Assembly (NCBI GenBank): GCA_963693365.1
Contig: CAVNZM010000003.1
Span: 496,001 to 560,000 of the forward strand
Direction of reading: 5' to 3'
Length of the DNA stretch: 64,000 bases
DNA from: Amoebidium appalachense
Lineage: Eukaryota > Ichthyosporea
Positions 42,536 to 64,000 of the stretch are shown here, piece after piece. Under the pieces are notes generated by a model. That model did not search any database, had not been told where the DNA came from, and saw only the letters and a program-made list of their open reading frames with translations. Each line of letters begins with the position of its first letter. The first letter of the stretch is position 1. The position numbers were made by a program, and so were the translations under genes.

Positions 42536-44329
42536 GCCCCAGGGTTTGCCTTACGAATCGTATTGGCCCAAAATACGATTTAGAAAACCCCGCAATATGA
42601 TACAGTAACGATTAAAAAGGGGCATCCAATTAGTAAATACGACCCGGAAGGGTGTCAAAATGCTCGGACTTTGACTAAATATGATTAAGAACGCCAAACC
42701 CAGGCAACCCCTTACGTCGACACAGTATGAAGGGATATATTGTGACAGGAATGTGGAGCATGTACATGTGGACAGGCGAAAAAAGACAATAACCGACATC
42801 AGGAGGAGGCCAGCAGGGGAGGCCTCGGACACGGTGAATTGATCAGAATGCATTGCACTCAGTTGAATTCGTGATACTTCTGTATGTTAATTAATGTGTA
42901 TGAGTGAAAGTGTCCCACAATCACACGTACATTGTGTATTTGTACCAGGAGTCATAGGCAGAGACTGATCTGCCGCGGCGAGTCCGACCCGCCTGAGCCC
43001 ACATTATGGCTAGCCGCTCCCCCTATACCATGCCGCTGATTACACTCGTAGAAATGCGTATATGTACGTATACTTTAGCAAGGTTGACCCAGGTATTAGA
43101 GCACAAGGGGTAAGGGGAACATAATGAAAAGGGAAAACTGATTATATAAATCTATGGAAATGTAGAAATGTCAGTGTAGTGTCTGTATACTGTGCCATTC
43201 CGCACGTTGGCGTCTGTAAACTTGCAGCCGAAAAACCGGAAAGGACCAGATCTTCACAGATTGATGGAATGTGGCTATCTATGCGACGGCTTCTTTCCAT
43301 TCGCTGAAATACTTGATTGGATAAATGAATCTTTTTGCCATGCAAATGTTGTACGGCAATCTAATCTAAAAAAGAATGCACTTGATCTACCAGTGCAAAG
43401 CTCAGATCTAATATCTAAATTAGAGCTTGAGGGGCCAGGCCGCTGGGGCCAGCTATGTATGATCAAATATTAATATGGAACACATCTTATATTTATGCAA
43501 ATGTAGACACAAGTAATATAATGCCTGAGTTGTCATACATATGCAAAGTTGTTCCGCCAGAATGTACTGCTTCTACCGGCCCACTCAGTGTACATCCGGA
43601 CACCAAGTTGTACATTTACGTGACTGTGTGACAGGCTGCCATATGCATTGGCACGAGCTCTGATTTTTAGCGATGCCTCTATTCTGGACACGTCTGTAGA
43701 CGTACTACAAACACATGCATATGAACATGTTGTAAGGTAATTAAATGTCCATTTATGTCTCCATATTTACATGTATGTGTGCAAATATGCACATATGTAT
43801 GTGACATGTGCACCTGTGTCATCAGTTCCCGGCTGCGAACATTAATATAGCCCATCCGTCGATTGGAACCCCTGGGAGGCCTGGGCCACCGAGCGGTTGC
43901 ACAGTATCAGTTTATGCGACGGTCTGCCTATTATTTGTGGTCGCGTAGCTCATCCGGTAAATGAATAATATATTAACCAAGGCTCGTGATTCGGCGTGGG
44001 GGCACCTCGATTCACTGTTTAGTTAGGCATGAAAGGCCCCTATTAATTAGCTGTAATTGTCCACATAATAATTGAATAACACCGTAAGTTGGGATTCTAG
44101 GGCACATCAGCACGGGTTTTTGGGCTCTCGGATCCCGAATACATAAGCATGTGAAGTGATGTGATGGGCTGCCTGTGCATTGCCGATCTTTGTCTCTTTC
44201 TGCATGATTGATCGTTTCTCTCTTGTATTAAAGAGACATCACTTCTCTGTTTCTGTCAGTTAGAGTCATGCTCTTAACTGTGTCAAAGCAATACTAAAAG
44301 TGATTGAGAAGTAAAGTTTTATTGCAACC

Positions 44330-45322
44330 ATGAAGAATACTTTGTTCCTGGGCTGGCTGGCCCTTCTCGGTGAGTTGGTCTTCTTGGTTTTGTCGATTTT
44401 ATCCTGAAGTATTCATGTCGAAATGTGAATAATGAAGTACATATTAATAATCCAAAACTTCCGGCACTTTTACCGGGCCAACAATTGGGGCCGTTTCACA
44501 TGCATATTATACTCTCTCATTTTCATCCTCGTTTCAACGGTGTGCAACTGTTTCGAATTCGTTTTCGGTGTGCGTACGTATCCACTAATCACAGCCTGCT
44601 TACAATAGACAGCCACACATGTACATGACTATAAAACACATAAAAACCAACACCCACGCGTTGATATAAGACTCGCAAAACAATGCCAATTTCACTATGC
44701 AGAACACCATCATGATTTACACAATAAACCCACACATCCTTTTCCACATCACTTTCTAGTACTTACCAACAAACCCCGACCATTTCACAGGGTTTGCACT
44801 TGCCGCCCCCCAACCATCCACCGTTCAGTGGTACAACTGCCCCTCTGTGGCCGGCACCTACCGCAAGTGGTGTGAGGCCCAGCTGGACGTCTTGATGGCT
44901 CAAAAGGCGGACACTGTTGCGTGGCTGAAGAAGAATCCAAAGTGCAAGTCGTGTACTCTCACTGCCCCTGTACCCAACCCCCTCCGTTGCCTGTGTGGCC
45001 AGGTATCGTCTATTCGTCCCCCCCCCCCCCCTTCTCCGCCCCAAAAAGGCTTTTTCTCCCTCTCAAACCCCCACCACCCCCACCACCACTTCTTCGAGCC
45101 TCTTGACCCTCACTTCTCACTTAGTCATCTTTCACACTCATTTTATTTCGTTATGCCTTCGTTCACACTTCTCCTTCTTCTGTTTCCTTGTTGCTTCCCT
45201 CCCCGCTTCCAGCTGCAGCTCCTCTCTCTCCTCACCTTTCTTCCTTCGCTTTACCGTCCTATAATCAACAATACCACCACCCCTCCCCCTGCCCACCCAC
45301 ATATACACCCACCCACCCATAT

Positions 45323-45355
<33 letters not shown>

Positions 45356-45447
45356 ACCACAACACACACACACAGTATGCCTCTACCGGCCGTAGCACCC
45401 AGTGGACCGACAAGTACTGCCAAGCCATCTGCAACCAGGTGACCAAG

Positions 45448-45498
<51 letters not shown>

Positions 45499-47315
45499 CC
45501 GCGCTGCCTTTTTTCCTGACCCGTCTCCCTCCCTTATGATTACTGCCGCAAACCACATATATAAACCTTCTCTCCCCCCATCTTCCCGAACCAATGTGCC
45601 CCACCCGTGTCGCTCTTCCCGGAACCGAACTCAGAATTTCAAACCTTTCGGTAGCCCCCTCCCTTACCACAACCCTTCCATCCCCCCTCCCCCCTCTGAG
45701 ACTCTCCTCCCCTCCCCCCCCCCCCTCCCCCTTCCACCCACCCACATAGGCACTCACACACAACCTTTCTCATCCCCCCCCCCCCCCCCCCCCCCAACAC
45801 ACATACACCCACACAGCCGGACGGAGACTACATCTGCCCCCCCCAGTACTGCAAATGCAACAACGCATGGCACGACGACAGCAACCAGCGATGTGAGGCC
45901 CTCTGGTATGATAGGTGGGGAAACAGCAAATTGGCCGGGTGGGATTTCAGCAGCTGTTCGAAATTCATTCCGAACCCTGGAACTACTACCGGAAATTCGG
46001 GAAATGTCGATTTCTGCGACAACACGTGCATGAATAACCCTGTTGATTGCATCTGCTCTTTGTGCATCTGCAAGGATTTGTTTGACAAATATTGCAGTAT
46101 GTGCAACCCTTCCTCCTCCCCCCCCCCCCCCCCCCCCCCCCCCCGGCCTCTCTCTTTTGCCTTTTTTCTTTCCAAATCGATCCAGTTATTCAACAGGCAT
46201 CATCTTGATTCGTTATTTTCCTTGTTTATTTCTTTTTTTTTTGTTTATTTTTTTTTATTTTAAAAAAACCCCGTGCAAAGTATTGCAAAGGTTTCTGTTG
46301 CCGAACTAACATTGTTTATACACACGTAACACCCCTATTATTACTTGTATACACGTTGTTTATCTGTTTTCTGATTGGCTTCTTATCACAGCATGCGAGG
46401 ACACCCAGATCGATGTCGTCATTCTGATCGACCGTAGTGGCTCTGTGGGCGGCCAACTCAATGATAGTAAGTGCATCCCCCCCCTCCCCCCCCCCCCCCC
46501 CGTCCACTGCCAAAAAAAAAAAACCCCCTTCCCTACCCCCCCCCTCCCTACCCCCCCCCCCCCCCCAACCATCCCAAAAACGCACCCACACCCATCTCTC
46601 CCCATGCAACACTCCCTACCCCACCTAAACACCAACACACACCTCGCTCTCCCGGCTCCTCCGAAACCGCAGGGGAGTGCTTTCTACACGTGCGTGTACT
46701 TGCGCGCTTGCACGTGTGTCGGTTGATGTGTCGCACAGGAAAAGAACACCCCATGATGGCTTACAGATTTAAATTTTCTGCTCCATTCTTGTCATTGACA
46801 CCTCTAAAGACACCGTGTGTGCGTGTCTCTCCTTTTATCCCCAACTCTTTGCCATCGTGCTAACCCCCCTCCCCCTCCCCCTCCCTCCCCCCCCCCCCCC
46901 CCCCCCCCCCTCCCCCCCAACACACACACACACACACATACACAGTGAAATCCCTCTCCAAGCAAATGGTTGAAGAACTCAAGCCCAAGCCCAACGCCAA
47001 GAACATCGGTCTCGTGCAATTTGGAGACAACGCCGATAATTTGGTAGTTTTGGGGGATCCATCAGGTGATTATGCAAATGAAGCCGCCCTTAAAGCAGCC
47101 ATCGACACTATTACGGTGGACGGTGGGACCAACATGCTGCAGGGATTCCAAAAGGCTCTGGGGCAACTCATTCCCGGTGGTGTCAAGTATCGGTAATGTG
47201 AACCTCCCCCTCTTTAACCCCCCCCCCCCCTTAAACCCCCCTCCCCCCCCTCCCCTCCTCCCCGTTAACCCTCCCCCCCCCCCCCCCGCCTCTTAAACCC
47301 CCCTCCCCCCCCTTT

Positions 47316-47353
<38 letters not shown>

Positions 47354-47653
47354 TTTGAACCATCCTCAACCCACCTCAATCCACCTCAACCCCCAACCCA
47401 CCCAGCCTCAGCCCCCCCCCCCCCCCCCCCCTCCCCCCACCCTCTGCCCCTTCCCCCCTCAACCGCCCTAGATAACTCGAAAGTTACAACATAGGGGTTG
47501 AACAGAAATGCTAAGCCTAACCCTCCCCTTCCCCCGCCTCCCCTCCTCCCCCCTCCACCCTCCCCCTCCCCCTCCTCCTCCCCCTCCTCCCTTGCTCTTC
47601 TCTGAAACCCCCCCCCCCCCTCCCCTCCCCCTTCCCCTTCTTCCCACACCGTC

Positions 47654-47722
<69 letters not shown>

Positions 47723-47988
47723 ACCTTCACAGCCCCGGAGCCCCTGATTTCATTATCATCCTGACGGACGGCGAGCCCAACACCGGGGGGGACAAGACGG
47801 CTGTCCTAAACTACGTCAATACTGAAATCAAGCCTCAGGGAATTCAGATCGCAGCGATGGGGGTCGGATCGGTCGATATCACCTTCCTGAATAATCTGAC
47901 GGGCGATCCGAGCCTCGTTTTTACGGCCGCAACCTTTGATGATATGAAACAGTTTATTGATAAGATTGTGGGCGTGGTGTGCTCCTAG
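44330..47988 (+). CDS. secreted Cys-rich von Willebrand factor A domain protein
   Basis: Seven exons: 44330-44369, 44791-45002, 45376-45438, 45817-46096, 46392-46466, 46946-47192 and 47733-47988, all GT-AG, with phases summing to 390 residues. The signal peptide is MKNTLFLGWLALLGFALAA. Residues about 25-200 form a cysteine-rich region with recurring pairs (CKSC, CLCG, CQAIC, CKC, CDNTC, CICSLCICK) and Trp-rich links such as WYNC and ALWYDRW; I do not recognise this module. Residues about 205-390 are a vWA domain: the MIDAS is complete, with DRSGS (about 212), Thr in GGTN and TDGEP. The domain probably binds a ligand through a divalent cation outside the cell. No membrane anchor follows the vWA domain, so the protein is probably secreted. 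An AATAAA lies 457 bp after the stop. Confidence 0.93.
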
Positions 47989-48444
47989 GCGGAGGTGGTT
48001 GTGGTGGGAGATACATAAGGATACATAAGGCGTGCAAAAACATTTATCGTGCGATTGGTTGAGATTTCTGAACTTGGGATTGTGTCTTTTGGATATGTAT
48101 TAAGCTGGCGGATGTTCTATGGGACATTGTATAGGGTAGGTGGCTGCTCTATGTATAGTGCAGGTGCAAGAGTCTATGTATAGTATATTCTATGTATAGT
48201 AGAAGTGATTACTCTATGCATAGTAAACTAGTATAGTACATTTGCATGCCAACTAATGCACCATGCCCACTACAGGTTAAATATCTGAAGACCTGGGCCG
48301 CATTAGATACTATAAATGATTAAAAGGATTTCAAAAAAAAAAAAAGAAGAAGAAGAAGAAAGGGAAGAAAGATGATTGTGGTATTATTGCACGCTGTAAA
48401 ATATTGGACTATGTTGCCCGTTGTGCGTCGGCAAGGAAGAAAAG

Positions 48445-48450
48445 AATAAA
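48445..48450 (+). terminator. AATAAA polyadenylation signal candidate
   Basis: AATAAA followed by GTTTTAATTTG, about 460 bp after the vWA stop in unique sequence. This would give a 3' UTR of roughly 0.5 kb. Confidence 0.45.
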
Positions 48451-48637
48451 GTTTTAATTTGTACCATCCCATGCCCATTTGCAATGTTTACTTAACGACA
48501 TTGTTGTATGTCGGTGTCACCTGCTGTGTGTGCGTGTGTCACGTACATGTGTGTGCGCGCATTTGTGTGTATTATGTGTGTGCTTGTGCTTGTGATTTGT
48601 GGGTCGTGGTGTGTTTCCATGTGATATTTGAGCTTTT

Positions 48638-48735
48638 TGCCTCTCTACATCCGCACATGTGAGTGTACCTGTGTCTGCAGTGTCTGTTCGAGTGTGAGTG
48701 TCGATGTTCGTTATATAACGGGGTTATCTGGTCGT
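48638..48735 (+). repeat. duplicated segment, copy 1
   Basis: GCCTCTCTACATCCGCACAT ... GTGTCTGCAGTGTCTGTTCG recurs at 53104-53226 with about 90% identity over the first 75 bp. Similarity resumes after the intervening GT tract (CTTTCCATCTATCCTCAAAT at about 49152 versus CTTTTCATCTATCCCCAAAT at about 53363). Confidence 0.85.
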
Positions 48736-48900
48736 GTGTGTGTCACGGTGGGTGTGTGCAGGTAGTGGGTGTTTCAGTGTGTACGTGTTTGGGGGAGGGC
48801 CTGGGGGGGGGGGGAGGGCGGGAATAGGTGGTGAACACTGTGTGCCTGTGTGCGTGTCTCTCTCTCTCCGTCTCTCTCCCCCTCTCTCTCCGTCTCTCCC

Positions 48901-49043
<143 letters not shown>

Positions 49044-49287
49044 CGCGCGCGCACGCACGCGTGTGTGTGCTTGTGCGCCTGCCAGGTTCCCCCCCCCACC
49101 CCCCCCACACACATTCAGTGCTTGTGTTTTGAACCCCACAACACTCTCTTTGATCTTTCCATCTATCCTCAAATACCCTCCTCCTCCCCCCCCCTCTCCC
49201 TCCCCCCCATCCCTCCCCTCCCCTCCCCCCGCACCCTGCCGATGTTACCGTCGGCTCGATCTGGAACTAGTCCGTAAGAATGAAAGT

Positions 49288-49370
49288 ATTTATTGCATAC
49301 CGTTCCGTTTGCCATACATGCCAATAGGACTAATATGGTTATGACGGATATGGCGTGATGGAGAGATTCA
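49288..49370 (+). repeat. dispersed repeat, copy B
   Basis: Second copy of the segment at 40738-40815, containing ATACCGTTCCGTTTGCCATA, GGTTATGACGGATATG and GCGTGATGGAGAGA. Confidence 0.7.
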
Positions 49371-49645
49371 GATATCTGAAGCAGATCGTTTTAGTTTTTG
49401 AATATATACCCCGCACGGGGAGTCGTGGGGGTGGTGGGAGGGGGGGGGAGTGGGGTAGAAGACCTACTAGGGAAGCATGATATCGACAGGGGGTCAGAAG
49501 ACAGGGATCGAACAATGATGATGACGTTTGGTAGCTTGGGGGATGGGGCCGGAAACTACTATGTAGCTATAGTTTGATAATAATAATGGGGGTGTGTCTG
49601 TGCGGGTGTGTGTACGTTTTTTTTTTTTTGTTCGTTTTTTTCTTT

Positions 49646-49698
<53 letters not shown>

Positions 49699-50019
49699 CC
49701 AGAAAAGAGAGGGGAGACCATGAATTACTAACAGTAGCAGGGATGTGTATGAAGAGAAGAGGTGGCGAGGAAAATCTAAAAGTGGGGCCGGGGGAGGGGG
49801 CGTGGGAGGAGTGGGGAGAGAAATGGAGGGGGGAGGCCGGGGGGTTGGGGAGGGGAGGTGTGGACAGAGCGAGATCTCTAGAGAGAGAGCGAGAGAGAAG
49901 AGGGGGGGAGGGGGGGGGGGGGGGGAGGGGGTAGAGAGAGGTTGAGTGAGAGAGAGAGAGAGAGAGGGGGGGGGGGGGGGGGGGGAGAAAGGGGGGATAT
50001 ATGATATCATGACATGCCA

Positions 50020-50022
<3 letters not shown>

Positions 50023-50095
<73 letters not shown>
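50023..50095. repeat. (TA)n array
   Basis: Pure TA repeat of about 73 bp, flanked by CATGATAT on one side and CACATATGTGATATATA on the other. It can extrude as a cruciform. Confidence 0.97.
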
Positions 50096-50098
<3 letters not shown>

Positions 50099-50176
50099 AT
50101 ATGTGATATATATAGATTAAGATAGATAGAGAGAGAGAGAGAAAGAGAGAGTCAGAAAGAGAGAGATAGAGAGCCT

Positions 50177-50313
<137 letters not shown>

Positions 50314-50452
50314 GAAGAGACTCCGGGGGACGGGCTGGCCATGGGAGTCTATGTTAGTCGGGATGCTATTGCTAATATTATGGAGGGCTAAAGAAGCGAA
50401 AACAAAAAAACAAAAAAATATTCCGATCGGATCTGTCATCTGTGCGAGTGAG

Positions 50453-50460
50453 TGACGTCA
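50453..50460. promoter_or_regulatory. TGACGTCA with nearby half-sites
   Basis: One perfect octamer followed by CTGACGTATACGTACGTGG and TGACGTAGCGG within 60 bp, in unique sequence 2.1 kb upstream of the SOD-like ATG. It is a candidate promoter of that gene if its first exon is non-coding. Confidence 0.4.
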
Positions 50461-52434
50461 CTGACGTATACGTACGTGGCGCCGGGCTACGTGGTGCTGT
50501 GACGTAGCGGGAAATGTCATCTCAATAAGATTCAAGTATTTCGAATTTCCAAGATGTTTTGATTGAGATATCACACCTTAGACTAGTAGATGGTGGAGTG
50601 GAATGCGGTTTACACTCCGACATCCAATCAGATTGTCGAACTTGTGTCTGCATTCCATTGGAGCATCCCCATAAACCGTGTATAAAGCATCAAACTAAAT
50701 TTACATATTTTCAAGAGTGTACACAATCACACAAATCCTACAAATGTAGGTTTTTTCATTTTTATGGACTACAAAACGAATTTCTTATTTCTTAGGAAAA
50801 AACTTTTAGTGAGTTTTTTAATATTTTGATCATATAAATAAGGCATACACGTACATGTATAAGAAGCCGATTATTATGTGCTTTCTCCAATGAACTTATG
50901 TTTATTTCAGAGCAAAGCTCTTGCGGTCACAGTGGAATGCTATCCGCGGTCACAGCGCGAGCGCCCCGGCATGTACCGGGGGTGGTCCGTGACCAACGTT
51001 CATCAAACACACCACTTGGCCAGGTTCACAAAACTACTTTGTGGAAAAAAAAACCCAAGAAATTATTTATTTGACGTATAAAACAATCTATAAAGTTATG
51101 CTATTGTATGTGATGTGAGGGTTTTGTGAACCTGTGTCATGTACCATCCATATGCATGCTTCGGCCCCTGGACCGGTCGACAAGTCATCTACACTCGCCC
51201 ATATCATCAGCATGATTATGTAATGAACTAAACTCTAGCAAAGGCGGTTTAAATACTAAATTATTTAACGCGTTGAAGAGCGAATTAACTTCATTTTACC
51301 AGTTTATACATTGGAATGCATTTGTCAATGTTTGGTTGATCTGGGAAAAAAGGAAAGTGTACCACGAGTGCCCACCGTTGGGCAAAACGTTGCAGAGTCG
51401 TAACCCTTCTGTATCCCCTTGTTGTAAGTACTCTGTTTATATTACTTGTTTCTTCGTTTTCTTGTTCTCTATATGCCTTACGCATATAGAATCCGGCTAC
51501 TGTGAGCGTTTCCCTAGCCACGGTACTTTTTTCTTGGGCCAAGGAAGAGTCTTGACAAGTGTAAGTCTTTCCTCCCCACACAAGCACACAGTACAAGTGG
51601 CCATTTATTAGTTGATAACCTCACAAACCGTAACACACTTTGCCATCATCCCGATCGTCTACCTTGCACCAACCGTACCTAGATAATAGAAAATAAGTAA
51701 CTTTAAAGTGAGTCCTGGGCTTCATTCACATACTGCCTGGTAAACGATCGAGTGGGTGCTTTATCTGTTCCGAAGCCTTGGGAAAACATGCCTACACATG
51801 CGAAGACGCGGCGTGTGCGTGTGCATGCAGAAAAAGAAACCACAGTACATTTACGAGTGAAGCGTAAACGCATGAACAACAATATCCTCAAATATAGACA
51901 CTGCAGATCACACAGACATCCCGAACTGGTACAGGCATGAACATGCACACCGGTACCAGCAGCACTGGCCTTCGTGTCACACACACACACACACGCACAC
52001 GCACAGGCGCACGCGCGCGCACACACACACACACATACACACGCACAGGCGCACGCGCGCGCGCGCACACACACACATACACTCACACAAGCACGCACAC
52101 AAACACACGTTCATGTAAACTGGTACGTAGAGTTAGGCGCTACACATTACCCTCAACCATGTCGTTCTCCGAGTCGGACCCAATGTACATCTCCATGCAT
52201 GCCTGTGCTAGTAGGGCCTAAACATATGTTGCTCTTTCTACCGAGAGGGCTATGACAGCTTGCAGTCTGTTCTTAGATCCCCCCCTCCCTCCCCCTCCCC
52301 CCCCCCTCCCACCCCAACCCCACCTCCACCCCCCCCCTACCACACACACACACAAACGCGGGCGCACACACACGTGCACACACGCACACACACACACACA
52401 CACACGCACACACACACACAAACGCACGGGCGCG

Positions 52435-52516
<82 letters not shown>

Positions 52517-52555
52517 AAACTGCTCAGATCTCTTTTTTTTCCCAAACAGCCCACC

Positions 52556-63401
<10,846 letters not shown>

Positions 63402-63951
63402 GTGATTTTACCTCCCCCCCCCCCCCCCTCTTTTTCGCTCCCCCCTCCCTTGCCCCCCCCCCAACCCCTCCCCCCCCCCCCCCCCCCCCCCCCAACTCTC
63501 CCGACACACACACACATACACTAATGCACACACACACACATACACTAATGCACACACACATACACTAATGCACACACACATACACTAATGCACACACACA
63601 TACACTAATGCACACACACATACACTAATGCACACACACATACACTAATGCACACACACATACACTAATGCACACACACACCCATCGACCCACCCTTTCC
63701 CCCTTCCAAAGGCCCTGTGTGTTGTTGCATGGATTTCATACTTCGTATATCAAGCAAGTTGGATAGATAGAAACGTTGACAGTTTGTCAATGATAGGAGT
63801 TGTGTACACTGAGTCATTCATCCTTTGGATATAATGCATCAAACAGGCATCCTCTGATGGTCTGAATATAACGAGAGGTGATATACATATATTTCACATT
63901 TTACTATGATACACGATCAGATGGGCAGCCGATATATATGCATATGTATAT

Positions 63952-63982
<31 letters not shown>

Positions 63983-64000
63983 TATATGGGGGGCTGAAAT
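63402..64000. other. right-edge sequence after the last recognised exon
   Basis: C tracts (63417-63493), a 20-bp minisatellite, a short SINE-like end (63715-63755), then unique AT-rich sequence and a G tract at 63955-63982. No further SOD-like exon or stop was found, so the gene presumably continues beyond the window. Confidence 0.5.
63503..63690. repeat. 20-bp minisatellite (ACACACATACACTAATGCAC)
   Basis: About eight near-perfect tandem copies of a 20-bp CA-derived unit with a fixed TACTAATG core, flanked by plain CA. Confidence 0.95.

Noticed and set aside
43930-44010. tRNA-like stretch (TAGCTCATCCGGTAA with a later GATTCGG)
   Set aside because: No consistent cloverleaf or B box could be formed.

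Overview
This window comes from a nuclear genome of a eukaryote, most likely a protist. It holds spliced genes with canonical GT-AG introns, one intronless gene, and introns and spacers packed with homopolymer, (CA/GT)n, (GA/CT)n and (TA)n tracts. The lineage cannot be fixed by eye. A fragment from the 3' end of large-subunit rRNA at 33.3-33.75 kb is the best marker for placing it. An ARID4-type Tudor plus chromo-barrel gene is best known from animals and their relatives, but that alone does not settle the question.

Layout. At 2.9-5.5 kb (- strand) lies the start of an ankyrin-type gene whose 3' part is not resolved. At 6.8-11.7 kb (- strand) is a complete seven-exon NIP7 ribosome-biogenesis gene; all exons join in frame to 180 residues. 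A microsatellite-poor spacer at 11.7-12.66 kb carries two exact TGACGTCA sites and separates NIP7 from a divergently transcribed gene. That gene, at 15.2-32.0 kb (+), has 12 coding exons and encodes an ARID4-like chromatin reader with Tudor and chromo-barrel domains but no ARID domain. One long exon needs a one-base correction at a G run to stay in frame. At 33.3-34.7 kb are a 5'-truncated LSU rRNA end, an orphan ORF and a poly(A) tract. At 35.8-36.6 kb is an intronless secreted chymotrypsin-fold protease. At 36.6-44.3 kb is mostly low-complexity sequence with no recognised gene. At 44.3-48.0 kb (+) is a complete seven-exon secreted von Willebrand factor A protein of 390 residues. At 52.6-63.4 kb (+) is a 14-exon secreted protein built from four Cu/Zn-superoxide-dismutase-like repeats that have lost most metal ligands, with a cysteine-rich region and a Ser/Thr/Pro linker in the middle; it runs off the right side of the window.

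The genes do not form a pathway. Two (NIP7, ARID4-like) are nuclear housekeeping genes and three (protease, vWA, SOD-like array) are secreted or surface proteins. The most unusual genome-level feature is that intronic (GT)n/(G)n tracts tend to follow donor sites while (CA)n/(C)n tracts precede acceptor sites, in coding orientation on both strands. A dispersed SINE-like family ending in a C tract, and recurrent C(n)A(n) junctions, probably supplied much of the low-complexity sequence. Most long open frames made of His-Thr, Cys-Val, Pro or Gly runs are translations of these tracts and were not annotated.
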